Origin: Guyanagaster necrorhizus | Lineage: Eukaryota > Basidiomycota > Agaricomycetes > Agaricales > Physalacriaceae | Reading direction: 5' to 3' | Assembly (NCBI RefSeq): GCF_019112545.1 | Contig: NW_025064888.1 | Coordinates: 1,367,620-1,431,619, forward strand | Length of the DNA stretch: 64,000 nucleotides | Part shown: piece by piece, positions 31,840 to 44,170 of the stretch | Layout of the letters: every line of letters starts with the position of its first letter | How positions within the stretch are numbered: position 1 is the stretch's first letter | The notes under the pieces: generated by a model | Databases searched by the model: none | What the model was told of the DNA's origin: nothing | Seen by the model: the letters and a program-made list of their open reading frames with translations, nothing else | Translations under genes and position numbers: made by a program

Positions 31840-33406
31840 CCTGCCCACCCTTCTACGGAGCAACGATCTTCCGTCTTCCTCAGATATTCTCTCTCTCAAG
31901 GCACGCCAAGCTGAGGTCCGCGCCTCGCTTGCTGAACTGGATGTCGCCATTGCAAAGCTAGAGGCTGAGCGCACTCGAATCCAGGAGATATCGTCCCAAT
32001 ACGACACCGTGCTTTCCCCCACCCGCCGTGTTCCCCTCGAGATCCTCACGGACATCTTTATCTATGCGGTCGAGTCGAACCCCTCATTTTATAACACCTT
32101 CGACCTAGCGACAGAGCCCTGGTCGTTGAGCCATGTCTGCCGCACCTGGAGAGTCGCCGCCCTCAATTTCTGTCCCAGGATCTGGAATAGCATGAGTATC
32201 CACACTCCCATGCTGGGCGAGATGGTGAAGAGAGACTATTCATCAATGCTCAGTACGGCGCTAGACCGGGCCAACCACAAGTCCGAAGGCTACGTCTTCC
32301 ATCTCTCCGTTTCCGAGAGCACGGAGGCAGACGAGGCAGTCGCGAACGGCGTTCTGGACCTCCTTCTGCAGAGATCACGCAGTTGGGAAGACGCCCGATT
32401 GTCCATCCCGCTGACGATGTTGCCTATGCTCTCTGCAGCCACCGGCAAGCTAGACACTTTGACATGCTGCCACATTTACCTTGCAGACATCTGGCCGCAG
32501 GCTCGTGATATGGAGATTGACTTCTTATCCGCTGCTCCTAACCTCAAGGAGGTTGTACTCAAAGGGTTTGGAGAGGGTCCACTGCTACGCTTGCAAACAT
32601 CCCAGTTGATGGAGTTTGCTGATGACAGACAAGTCGGCCGTCAAGACATCCAGGATAATTTCCTCAGTATCATCCAAAACGCCCCCAATCTTGTCATATT
32701 CGGTACTAACTACAGGAAAGAGGGAGTAATCCTACCCGTGCAGCCACGAATCATCCATCCCAGGATACACAGATTCACTGCCTGCGAAGACGCACTCCTG
32801 CAGAGCGTGGAATTTCCAGGGCTGCGATCTTTCGAACTTGCTCCCAGTCCAGGAACGTTTACTAGCCCTCGAGATTCGCTTTCTGGTTTACATACCCTCA
32901 TCGCAAATTCTCACTGCTCGTTACAACATCTGAAGATCACAAACACGTTTCTCGACGAGTTTGTCGTTCCAATTCTCGAGATGACCCCGCGACTCAAACA
33001 ACTGCAGTTCAGTTTGGGCTTCTGGGTCCAAGGTAATGACAGCGTTATCAAAGATATCGTCTTGCGTATGGGACAGTCGACGCCTAATAAGCAGGGCTTG
33101 CCGCTGTTCAGTTTTCTACCAACGCTGAGCTTCCTGGGGGTGACGATAAGTGACATGATGAATGAAGAGATTGATTTCGTGGACGACGACTTTGTGGCAA
33201 TGATAAAGGCGAGGCGAGATCTGTCGCCTAAACGCGTCAGGCTATCGAAGGTGGCGTTGAAGGCGGTTACTCCCAGTGCGAAGTTCAAGAAGCTGTCAGA
33301 CGAGGGAATTCGGGTCTTGAAGGATTGCAAGGCGAAGGGTGTTGACATTGATATTAAGGCAGCAGCAGCCAGTGGTCAGGGCGACAAGTATATCTGTTAC
33401 GTGTAA
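31745..33406 (+). CDS. F-box protein, 553 aa, intronless
   Basis: Residues 1-10 hold MPVQCEQC, a Cys-x2-Cys start. Residues about 47-85 form a coiled coil (LSLKARQAEVRASLAELD, then AIAKLEAERTRIQEI), the usual lead of agaricomycete F-box proteins. The F-box is at about 92-150 (RVPLEILTDIFIYAV, then WSLSHVCRTWRVAAL and PRIWNSM). The remaining 400 residues look like degenerate leucine-rich repeats. Such proteins bind SKP1 in SCF ubiquitin ligases and choose targets; the target here is unknown. The gene starts inside inverted arm 1. The other arm repeats its first 32 codons with ATG changed to ATT. Confidence 0.85.
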   Translation: MPVQCEQCSNRVLPNSSTVIYRCDKEFASPLFLPTLLRSNDLPSSSDILSLKARQAEVRASLAELDVAIAKLEAERTRIQEISSQYDTVLSPTRRVPLEILTDIFIYAVESNPSFYNTFDLATEPWSLSHVCRTWRVAALNFCPRIWNSMSIHTPMLGEMVKRDYSSMLSTALDRANHKSEGYVFHLSVSESTEADEAVANGVLDLLLQRSRSWEDARLSIPLTMLPMLSAATGKLDTLTCCHIYLADIWPQARDMEIDFLSAAPNLKEVVLKGFGEGPLLRLQTSQLMEFADDRQVGRQDIQDNFLSIIQNAPNLVIFGTNYRKEGVILPVQPRIIHPRIHRFTACEDALLQSVEFPGLRSFELAPSPGTFTSPRDSLSGLHTLIANSHCSLQHLKITNTFLDEFVVPILEMTPRLKQLQFSLGFWVQGNDSVIKDIVLRMGQSTPNKQGLPLFSFLPTLSFLGVTISDMMNEEIDFVDDDFVAMIKARRDLSPKRVRLSKVALKAVTPSAKFKKLSDEGIRVLKDCKAKGVDIDIKAAAASGQGDKYICYV

Positions 33407-33504
33407 TGGGCGGGAGATATCATTAGAGTGACACTTGGTGTATTCATAATAATTCGTGGTCCTCAGGTTCGTACGCAATATTATTATAACGATGTCACTG
33501 TCTA

Positions 33505-33745
33505 TTAAACCTGGGGTCGATCTCGAGCTTTAAAGGTATCAGCCAGCCACTCAATCATCAACGGCGTCAACACGCTTAACCTTTCTTCCTTCAGAACAAA
33601 GTCAAGTATCGGTGCAACGTACATGCCGTCCTTCTCTACGACAAATCTAATGTCTCGATGGAACATCCTCAAGCGTTTCTCATAAAAGAGTCTAGTACAC
33701 TCTTCCAAGAAATCCCATTCTCCTACCATGATGAGGGTACGACCG
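33505..33745 (-). pseudogene. C-terminal fragment of an alpha/beta-hydrolase-fold gene
   Basis: VGEWDFLEECTRLFYEKRL, then VEKDGMYVAPILDFVL and LTPLMIEWLADTF, looks like the end of fungal alpha/beta hydrolase (fold 3) proteins. These close with a GE.D.L..D strand, then the catalytic His region and a terminal helix. A related fragment lies at 43582-44170. The catalytic Ser part is missing; the sequence enters inverted arm 2 at 33753. Confidence 0.55.
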
Positions 33746-33752
33746 ATGGTCT

Positions 33753-34126
33753 AAAAGAGGCGAGGCGAACTCTTTGTGGCAGTGGCATATTACCGTGCTG
33801 GAGTTCGGCAAGACACGATTGGAGCATTGTTCGCACTGCGCTGGAATCTTGATTGGCTGTAAAGAGAAAGCAATTTAGCAGACGTCGCGATGCCCATAAA
33901 AAATTTGGCCTCACCTCTAGGTTGTGAAAGATGGAAGCTAAAGTGAAAGGCAAAGTGGATATTATGAGAAAATGAAGGTGGGGGTTATCCAAGATTGAGA
34001 GATATACGGAATAGCGTGTCACTGCACCGCAGTCAGAGGGAGAGTATCGGAACGGAAATTGGCGTGGTTCAGGGGGTCTACTTGCCGGTACGGCAGTGAT
34101 CATGATCGGTACAGGGCACAGGGCTC
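33753..34126 (-). repeat. Inverted-repeat arm 2 (block B copy)
   Basis: This is the reverse complement of 31465-31839. Read on the minus strand it has the F-box leader, then ATT in place of the start codon, then 31 codons close to the F-box N-terminus before it ends. No further F-box sequence follows, so this arm is a promoter plus a truncated start. Confidence 0.9.
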
Positions 34127-34450
34127 GATAGTACATGTCGGCTCGAGGAGCGCGCCTTGCCATAAGCATTCGACTTTGTTAGATAATGGTATGGTATACT
34201 GCCCGGGGGTTGGACAAAGTCACAAGCGTCTTTTTTAATCGCTGGCATGACCGAAGGAAAATCGGCAGTATCATTTCTGACCGCGTTTTCAAAGAGTATT
34301 TCGGCCTCATTACCAGTAGAGACGGTCCAGCCCCATTACCACAGAGTTAAGAGCTGAAAATCGTGCAACGCACGTAAGAGCACACTGTCATGTTCGTCCT
34401 CACCGAGACTTAAACTTGTAAGAAGATAGTGTGATGGGGTAGCGCCTATA
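34127..34450 (-). repeat. Duplicated block A, copy 2 (gene relic)
   Basis: Homologous in inverted orientation to 18690-18967. On the minus strand one frame reads GEDEHDSVLLRALHDFQLL, stop, then VSTGNEAEILFENAV and SVMPAIKKDACDFVQPPG. It joins block B directly here; the gene piece found between A and B at 18968-19150 is absent. Confidence 0.65.
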
Positions 34451-37400
34451 CTTCCATCGATCAAGGAAACGTCAAGCACTTTATACGGTATGTCGCCCGG
34501 CGGTCCAATTTGTACAGAATCTGCTGCAGGATGAAGGAGAGTCCTGGATTCCTCTGCGACATAATAAACACCAGCCAGGAATTGGTTGACAGCGGTCTGT
34601 ATGTATTCAAGGACGCCTGCCGGGCGAAAGTGAGATTGACGGCACGCTCTCTGAAGGATACCAGTGTTCGCATGAGGGAACGATCTGCCAGGCTGAGCAC
34701 TCCAAGGAGATATGATATATTAGCAGCATGGATGTGATTCCTAAGGAGTGTGAGAGTTAATATAGTGGTACAAGTTCAGAAATACATACACTCTTGTGAC
34801 CAAGTACAGTTGTTGTCAGTCTCCAAAAGTTCAGCAGATCTGTCTATGTCCTACAGATATTCGCCAATATCATAAGGAGAAAAGAATTAAGAAATACCTG
34901 TGACGGGCTTTCATGTCATGCTAGAAACCTCAGGAATTCCGTGCCTGCAGTTGACTCGGCTTTTGCCGGCCGGACTCAGTTCGGAAACGGCCCCCGAAGG
35001 CCAACCATCATTCTCTCACCTTCTCCATGTCCCATTCGACGGTTTCCCCCAGAGTTGCTTCAGAAAATATTGCGGCCGCACTTGCTATGTTGGTTTTAAT
35101 TTTTGCTCTGCAGCCAACCAAGAAGAGACCAAGACTTCACAGCGCGAGAAACCCATCTTTGCATACTCAAAGAAGATCTTGTGTCAACTGAATGCGACGC
35201 GCGAGGGCGGTGTCGGTATTACCGCAGAACGTAGTTGTGTGCATGTTCGCGGATACTGGGGGCTCTTGCAGTGTAGGGCACGACAGGATCGTGCACAAGG
35301 AGTGCGCATATCTGCTATTTCACCTTTATCTTCATTTTCACCTTGTAACAGCTCCATTTCACTTCATCGGCTCCCTTGCTAGACCTCTTTACTCTGGAAG
35401 GTGCGTCCAACCATTCCAAAGATGTTCTCGAGTTCTTATATACAAGCACAGGCGCAGGCTCGAGACGCCAATTCGAACTCCACTCTGCACCATCTGACGC
35501 GCTAGAAACCGCCATTAACCACCATTTTGTCTCCGCCTGTTAGCAATGGGCATTCTTCTTCATGTCTTCAGGCGCGTCCTTTAGCTGGACTGCGCTACAG
35601 GAGGGTCAAGGACGTACGGAGTAATTCTGTTGTCAGTATCGGGGCGGAGACGGAGCACTCGTGTTTGGTATCCATCGGTTCGTATTTCTAAGACTTGTAG
35701 ATCCCATCTTCATTTCCGTCCTAGATTTATATTTCCCTGCCGCTCTGAGCCGCCAAACCACGAACAGTCGCCAAAGCGGGAAAACGAGGCCATTAATTCG
35801 CAAGAAAGAAGGGAGTATTACGTCCGAATGTCATCATTAAAGACTTCCATTTTCTTCGAGAATGATCATTTGAGGCGACGATTCATCATCATCAAGTTGT
35901 TCATAACGTTAGCCTCTCTGTGGAGATCTCTGAAGAGGTGAGCTAATGAAACACTTGCTGAGAACGATGTTAACTGACTGCTGTCTTCTGGACTTTCATC
36001 TCGGCTTTATTTAGCTGCCCCGGTTTTCTCATCTGACACACGTCATGACCACTACGGTGCATACTTCATACGAAAATGGTATTCATCTGTGAATTGTGGT
36101 CTGCGTTCCCTGCGAGCCTCCGATATCACCTTGCGCTATACCGTACACGTCAACCCTCCGTCTAGAGCCAACCTCCCATTCCTCGTCTACCGATATCTTG
36201 TCTCTAAGAAAACGTACATAGAGCGGACATCGCTAACGTATTGTCCGACCTCGTTCACGAGTTCCTCCATCAGACGATAGATCGTATAGGAGATCAAGCG
36301 CCTGCCACTTCATGGACGTTACAGATCACCTCGAGGCGATAGGATCGCGGCATATCCGAGAGCGCTTCTCTGCTGGACCCGCTTTATGATGACAGCACGA
36401 GAAGGATGAGAAAACGCCTTGGATGACTTCTGTTTAGAAGGCTGGACATGATGCAGACGAATCATGCCGAGTCTGTGGCTTGACGAAATGTTTCTAGTCA
36501 TGGTCGGTACTCTTTCATTCCCGAGCGATGCAAACAGCAGGGGGTGTATGTGTTCTTTCGCGTGGAAAGAAGACTTCTGTCTGTCCGCGCTGAAAACACT
36601 CACTTCCGACAATCTCATGAATGGCAATGGATTCCGCTACCGGAACTCGCCCTGCGTGTTGGACGCTTCGCTAAAGCCCACCTTCGGAGAGCATGGTCCG
36701 CTCTTCGCAGATATTTATAGGCCAGTAAATCTTTCATTCTGCATGTACCTCCCGCATCACCCTTGGATATGAACCTCTCCACCGATTTCAAGAAGTTTCA
36801 TCTCGGCTGAATTGTTATCGCCATCCTGAAACGCCATGAATGAAAAGGAGAAACCATCCATGAGTCAATAGCCTCCTATGGCTTGATCCCGAATCTGCCG
36901 GCACCATTTACTCGTTTGCCAACGGGAAACCGCCCATGCGACATATATGCTCCCTGCCGCGCTTGGTGGTCATACAGTGAGTCATAATTTATGACGATGT
37001 TAAACTTCCTGCTCACAACACTTCTTAATAGCTCCTTACTGAGAACGCCGGTCTATCATTCATAGAGGGTATTTTATATGGCGTACTGTCATTCGGTCGA
37101 TCTGGCGCACGATGGACGGTTTTTCTTGTTTACATCCCCCGGACCTTCCCAGCGTAGGAGTATCGATATCACAGGTCAGCGCCTAGGAGCTGTAGTGAGC
37201 TCTTAATAGAAGGACGGTCCGTCGGTACACATGATTGATTCTCAAAAGAAAGCCTATCCAACCCAATGACGACGAGCCACGTTTTGCAGACCTGAAAGTC
37301 AGTCTAGCACGCCTATAATCTCCACGGTGAACGATACTCGTGGGGCCGAGCGGGCCCACGTAGTGATATCAGTAATAGTTCCGTACGTCAGTAGGCCTCT

Positions 37401-40400
37401 TTTCTTTCTTGCCAGAAAGATACTGATAGTTTTTCTTTCCAGGTTGAAGAACCTTGTCGCAGCTCACTGTTATAGGGCCCGGTTGGTCGCAACCGTTCCG
37501 CAGACCTCATCTGAGCGTATCAGAAGCATATAATGTTGACTTTGCTCTTCCAAACCAAACCAAATCGCCCCGCTTCCCAACCCCAACCAATCTTCGCAAA
37601 GAGCCCAGATGCTGGACCTGTTTGCGACCTTCTTCGGCTTGATCCACAGCCCAACCTGCGACGCATCGTGGAGGAGATTCGGGATATTGAGGATACGCCG
37701 TTGCCTGCCATGACGTCCGTTGGTAGGGGAAGCATCTGTTGGTTCGTGATTTTTTGGTATCATTTTGTGATTGCTGGCTCACTTTTTTTTTTTTTGTGTT
37801 GACCAGGGAACCTCGCTTTCTTGGTGAGGGCTAACCATTTCGGGCTTGTGTCATCTCTAGCTTGGGTACCTTGAGCATCGTCCAGTATTCAGTTCGGGCG
37901 ATGGCCGGTTGGATCGTTCTTGGTTCTCATCTATCTTCGACGGCATCTGTCGGTTTTTGCATCCGGGGAAGTCATGTGTGGTGTATTTCGCTGTTTCGTG
38001 GTGGAGTTCGTTGGTACGGGTGAGGATATGCACGGCACCTCCCGCTTGCAGCGCAATGTTGACTGTGACTGCAGGACACCGATGATGGGCAGTACTTCCC
38101 ACTCCCCACGGGTTGTTTGGTTAATATGTACTTCGACCAAATGTTCCATCACATGGAAACTATTGTGCCGTTGTGGAAGGAATTCATGGACGTGCTCACA
38201 AGGACATCATATAAGCCGCATGGAAATTCTTGGAACGACCAGCGCAACCCGCCGTATCACCATCTCAGCCCGCCGTATAGCCATTTTGGAGGCGCTGTCT
38301 CTCGGCCATGCCCTTAGCGCTGCCACAGCGTTAACCGGTTCGGAGTGTGATTGAGTCCCCCCCCCAAATCGCGGGGAACTGTTTCCTCGCCGATAATTCG
38401 TATTCATACTGCCGCTTTCTCTCAGTCAGTAAACATAGGATCTCGGGTGGTGCTCGTTAGCGGGTATAAGATCATACTGGCTGGACAAAACCCATGAGTG
38501 GCGCTGTTTTGGTCATGGATTTCCAGTTCCGCGCAAGGGATTGCGCTCCCCGGCGGGATAGTCTGGCGGCGCCACTTGGCACTAAATATTCCATGAGAAC
38601 ATCTTCCGTTCGCATATCACCTGGGCTGTATTCATCGTTATGTCATGACTCACTGTAGCAATGACGATATTCATTCATCTTTTGCCGATCTGGAGATCTC
38701 CTTCTCTATCACAATTTGTATGGTTTGCCACATGGTGGTCTCTTTGGCATGGCCTGATTCTGATCGACCAAAAGCCTAAGCGACCTCAAGGCAACAGTCT
38801 GATATATGATCAATGGGTCACTTTAGATGTTTTCAACTAGGATTTTTTTCCGGTTGATCAAGGGCTCTTCTTGCGGTCCAACTTGGACGCTCTGTCTACG
38901 ACCGGCTGGGACATCTCGAGATGAAAGGATTCATTTAACGCGGCGCGCTTATCTGATCATCTACCAGTCACGGGCCGCTCGCTGGTAGGCAGCTATTTCG
39001 GGTGGAAGTGACGAAAACTTGGGGATAAGCAGGCATCGACAACTTTTATTTTTGAACAGCAGAAAATATGCCGGCTTTACTAGTAAGGGAACCAGACTCT
39101 TTTGTTACGATCAAGACTCTGGATCTCTTAGTCCAAGTATTCTGTTTGGATTATTATAACTGGTTCGAATTACTCGCCTGCTATGAGCACAGGCTTAGTA
39201 GGTCCCTCAGCCGGCGCGCGATGTCAAGATGACGAAAGCTTGACATACCTTTAGAACGCTAGGTAGGTTCTTTGATGTCATACCGGACTCAATACAGCTT
39301 TCCAGTCATCTACGCCGCTTATCGGGTCTCATTTTTGTAATTTGCATTGCACGGTGCCTCGCGTTGCTAGGCTTCGCCAGGTCTCGATTTGGGGTCTCGG
39401 TCTAGCAATTTCCGTCGTGTCATGTTTCCGCGAAGAAGTATCTGACATCTACGCGACTGTTGCGCCTTTGTAACTTCGAATCTCAGTGAGTAGATCTTCC
39501 GGTTTGTACGCAGACATGACATCCCATCCTTCTCGCCCTTGAATCAGGAACGAACCGAGCCTCGAGGCGCTTGTGAGCGCGAATCACGGCAGCCGTTGGG
39601 GCTTGGACTTATTCTTTTTGATTACAGATGTTCGGATCTTTTGATTCGAAACCCCAGTCAGTCTTGTGGGGGGTCTCGAGCTATTTATTCAGCGTCACAG
39701 TTCAATACATCTTACAAATGTTTGAACCCTTGAATCCGAAGCTTGACGCTATCATCAGTGCCTTGATATTCTCAGGCTTCCTCCCGTTCCTCTTTACAGT
39801 TTTCACCCGGATAGCAGGGTCAAACCGTACGCACACCTGAAAGCAGTGTCAGGAGTTCCTTATTCTCGGTCCCTACTCTACGCTTTCCGGTTTAGCACAC
39901 AACCCCGTCTTTTTATTTAACACCAATTGCATCCGGTTCGTCATTAAATCGGAATTCTCACCACCAAATTTCCAGGACTTTGCGCTTCTAAATCCGCGAC
40001 ATCTGAACCGCCAGAACTACTAGCTCGATACTCATTGACTATAAACGGCCTCCTCAAAGATCCTGCTGATACTTATCTATTAGGCGATCTAACACGTTTT
40101 GGGGGGCCTTTTCGCTTTACTCCTTGGCGTTATTGTGTGCCTTATCGGATGCAGAGGCCATGCGCCGCCAGACTGCCATATGTTTGCATCCCATCTCGAG
40201 CACTTCTTTCCGACCTGGCTCATCCTCTATCATCCTATCCCCTGCAAAGAGGCTTCCTCACGATGACTCTTGTGCGATTTATTGCCAAATTTTGGAAGAT
40301 CCGAATTCACTCGCCCTTTCTGAAATTATGGTGCGGCGAATTCTCATCAGTCTTCTACTGGTCTCCTTCCTTCGCAGGCCGGAAGCCGCAGAAGAGGACC

Positions 40401-41325
40401 TCTAATGGGCCTATAATACAGAAATTGACTTCTGTCGTTATTTGATCACTGGCGCTTTTGCTGTGTGTTGTGATGACTGTGTGTTCATGCTAATTCTAGT
40501 CATGTATTGAGATTCTGCGCTCCCGTCTCAGAGATAACGAAGAATTGTATAAGACCCGCCGGATGTATTTTCATTGACCTAAATTCACGAATCGTGTGCA
40601 GTCCTCCGGCAATGAATGCGTGAAAACGGAAAATTCGCTTCAGGGATCTCGGATCGTACATAGATGCGGAGATGCAAATTTATTTCTATTCAATTTAAGA
40701 TCAAGGGTTAATCCTAAATCTTTTGAAACACCGTAGGTCTTTCATAGCCTCTTATACCCAGCTCTGTAGGGTTTTGCGTGCATCGCACTGGGTATCTTCA
40801 CCCAATTTTGAAGAAAATCAAGAGGAAAAGAAAAATCTAGAAAGCTCTTTGTTACACGACAAATCCGCATTATTTTTCAGCGTTGAGGTCGTGTTAATTT
40901 CTCGATGGCGTCAGATGAGTGTTGAATAGCGGCTAGCTGGAAATGCACAGGAGAAAAATTGTACTTCATACATACGCATATACTGCAAGTAGTACACGTT
41001 CAAATAGAGTATTATATAACAAGAAACGCAAAGGAAGAGGAGCAAGGAGATGGTAGATATAGAAATCCAATACACATGGCTGTACACGCTGAGAAACAAC
41101 TCAAAAAGATGTGAATCATGCTATATAAATGTGGGTTTGTATCAAAGAACAGTTTTGAGGGAAAAGCAAGCTGCGAGAAATGGCACGAAGACTGGTGGAA
41201 AAACAGAACTGGAGTGTGGCGGTGTGACGGAATCCACGTGACCCCAATGTTTGTGACAGTTCGCGTTTTTGCAAGTTCGTCTCAACCACCGTTACACGCT
41301 ATTACCACCGCTCTGCCAGCCTAGA
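34451..41325. other. Gene-poor 6.9-kb stretch without clear genes
   Basis: CpG is normal, and no transposon or tandem array was recognised. Open pieces with some protein character are 34461-34700 minus, 34900-35382 plus, 35630-35941 plus, 37533-37740 plus (Pro-rich start), 39628-39840 plus (hydrophobic, ISALIFSGFLPFLFTVFTRI), and 40035-40445 plus with an overlapping frame 40124-40405. The 39.6-40.4 kb pieces could be remnants of a DUF6535-type membrane protein. A T15 run lies near 37787. No continuous gene could be assembled. Confidence 0.35.
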
Positions 41326-43342
41326 ATGTTCGCTGATGATCTCGAAAATGGGTTTCGAGGCATGTTCTCAAAGGCCAAACTTGCTGAAGCGATCGTCAAA
41401 GATCACAGTCGTCGACAGATTCAGCAGGACTCGGAGCGGAAAACCTTCCCAAAGCTTCCACGCCAGGAACATCAGGATGTTCGGAAGCGCGGCGTTATAA
41501 GGGAGTGGCCTAGGGACCCGAAAGGCCCTCTCATGAAAGCCACGCCTCCTGGTAAAGTGGCAGGCAATAACCAGCCTTTGTGGGGTGCCACTGTACTCGA
41601 TTTTTTCCGTACGATGCGTATGCCGGATTGTCCATATCTCTCCACGATTTCTACTGGGAGCAAGCTCTGCGCATGGATGAAAGAGATTGGAGAGCTCGGG
41701 CATGCGAAAGACGAGATTGCTTGGGCTGAGCGGGAAGCGGAACCTGAGGAGCTATTCCCGTGCGACATGGCATTGATACTCAGGGATGATGACCATAGAC
41801 CACCGATTGTTCAAGAACTGCTTGACAAAAATTTTACAACCGTACGTCAAAAAACCATTATCTTTACAATAAACTAAGTAATGTTTCCTAGAAAGAAGGC
41901 AGAATTTCGGCGCAGCGCTACTTGAAATTCCAAAACCGTCTGCCGCTTCATTTGCTTCCAGAGAAATTAATCGTTCATGACCCGGATGATACTCTGCATG
42001 TTCATACTAGGTACGAGCGACCTCCCGAAAAACGTTCTACTCCTCGTATCTACAAGCTCCATCTCACCCAAGAAACTCGAGACTCCATCACCAAGGAACG
42101 AGAAAGACTCGCTGCGGCTGATAAAGCCGAGCCCAAGCAAGGCAAAATGTACACCACTGCTTCGAAGAACATCATGACTGGCAAGGTAAAGGAAGGTACG
42201 GTTATCGAACCGATTTTCGCGGTGCCCCCTCCTGCTCCACCCACGCCTCTTTCGACTCCCGAAGCTCACCTGTACATCAATTCCTCCGACTGTCTTGGTG
42301 AAGGCAACCACTCGTATGTCTACCGTGTCGGGTGGGAGATCCCCCGCAGCCTGGTAATGGAGCCGTACGTCTGTCGAGCATGCATCCCGCAGGCGCTCTT
42401 CGACAAGCTCAGAGAGGAAGAACCCGAGGCGAAGATCGATGAGACTGAACCTCTTGACCATCAGATCGAGGACTTGATGAGAACCATCGCTGTCAAGCAT
42501 GGGAGGCAAGGAAAGATGTGGATCGAGGAATGGGCAAAGCCTGACGAGGAGCTTGAGATTGTAGATGACACGGGTGGACGACGGAAGGTTCTCTTCACTA
42601 GAGGTGGTGGTGAATCCCGCACCTTTTACGAAGGTACCGCTCTCCAGCTCCCTATCGATGTCAAGTGGACGGCACCCGGGAATTTCTGTCAGCACGAAGA
42701 GATCCGTAACCGAGCCCCGATGACATTCAAAGTCAGCGTTGGAGCCAAGCTTTCTATCAAGGGCGACGGCCATCTCGAGCATGAGGCGAGGAACTATCAA
42801 AAGTTCCCCGAGCATTTCTTCCAGCACTGGAGTGGGTACAACGTTATTGAACCTCTTCACGCACCTACGCCTGCACTTGCAGTTGTGCCCCAGTTTTATG
42901 GTTATTATGTTCCGGAGGAGGGTGAAGCGGAAGATGGGGAATACCTGAGTCCAATTTTGCTCATGGAAGATTGCGGTGTGCCTGTTAATGTTGACGAGCT
43001 GGACCTGGATGACCGGTACGTTTCTTCCAAAGTATTTTTGGTGTACCTTAGCTAAATGATGCTTGGTTCAGCCACGAGTGCGTTTCTTTACTCTTCCGCA
43101 TGCACTGCGAGGGGTGGCTGCATAACTCGTTCTTCCCGAGGAATATCCTCATGCAGCATGGCGACATGAGCGATTGGCCGATCTGCCGGAAGAAGGAAGA
43201 CCGGCGCTTCCGTCTCATAGATTTTGGGCGATCGCAGTATTTTCCGCTGGGGGAGACCAGGGGAAACTTTGGGACTTCGAGAGCCGTAGAAGAGAGGGAC
43301 TGCCAACAGATGTTTAAGATTATTAATCATCGTTGGGATTGA
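41326..43342 (+). CDS. Fungal protein-kinase-like protein, probably atypical, 636 aa, three exons
   Basis: Exons 41326-41841, 41892-43015 and 43072-43342 sum to 1911 nt, in frame, with introns GTACGT...TAG and GTACGT...CAG. A basic N-terminal region is followed by GEGNHSYVYRVG (glycine loop, about residue 308) and CRACIP where VAIK-like sequence is usual. Near the end are RMHCEGWLHNSFFPRNILM (about 560-575) in place of HRD-x4-N, and RLIDFGRS (about 595) for DFG. The catalytic Asp of HRD is not present in the usual place, so activity is doubtful. I recognise this as a large agaricomycete kinase-like family. A Met at 41269 is upstream in frame, but 41326 starts the conserved part. Confidence 0.75.
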
Positions 43343-43581
43343 GTTTGTGCTGGCTTTCGTTGTTGTATTTTGTAGTTATCGTAGTTGTCACGCATAAAGT
43401 TTTCGAGTTGCTGTATTCTCAATAGGTTTCAACGTACACTTTCAGCTTTCTCCAATTGTACTTTCCTTTACGGTGGTTTACAATCAAATCCCTTATCTTC
43501 AGAGGCACAAATAACACCTAGCATCCATATACATAACATTATGATGATCTTTGTGACTCCTTCATGGTATCAACCAACCAC

Positions 43582-44170
43582 TCAATCATCAATTGGTGTC
43601 AACTCGCTCAACCGCTTCTCCCTCGCTATAAAATCAAATATCGGCGTACCGTGGATCCTATCCTTCTCTACCAGAAACCTAACGTAGAGCCGCTCACCAC
43701 CGTCCCGAAGAAAATCCCGTTCCCCCACTGTGGACAAGGATACGCCCGATAGTTTTTCACAAAGGCTTGAGCCACTGCTCTGGCAGCTGCCAAAACCTCC
43801 ACTTACGCAATGTCGTCTGGAGGGACATTCCTGATGAGAGAACTCCACCGGGATAACATCGCGCTCCGGTGTCGGGGCGCCAGGAGCAGCATAGGAGCCT
43901 TCGCGTCCTATGTAGGTCCGACAAACGGCGGAAAGGAGGAGTAAACCGCGGAAGTGCGTATCTGAGCTGACTGGAGCTGCTTCGACTGAGGGTAGGGGAT
44001 GGAGTATGTGCGAGAGGGGCTGGGGCGCGTGATTTGCCCGGGCCCCTGCAGAGTCACGCCACCGATGATGATGTTCTCCGGTGCGACACCTCCCGCTATG
44101 AGGTGCATAACGGCGTCCGTTGCTTCGCGTAATTGGATTTGGTTAGGGAAAGTGGCATTGGGGACAAGAT
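43582..44170 (-). pseudogene. Alpha/beta-hydrolase-fold gene, decayed
   Basis: On the minus strand LREATDAVMHLIAGGVAPEN then IIIGG is the start of the region before the nucleophile elbow (usually GDSAGG). Here the elbow is broken by a frame change. A trail of pieces follows to GERDFLRDGGERL, then VEKDRIHGTPIFDFIA and LSELTP. The C-terminus is homologous to 33505-33745. Both copies sit tail-to-tail just downstream of a plus-strand gene. Without the GDSAG Ser in frame it is inactive. Confidence 0.6.

Noticed and set aside
41967..42860. A 297-codon minus-strand open frame
   Set aside because: It lies fully antisense to exon 2 of the kinase-like gene, which has splice support and recognisable motifs.
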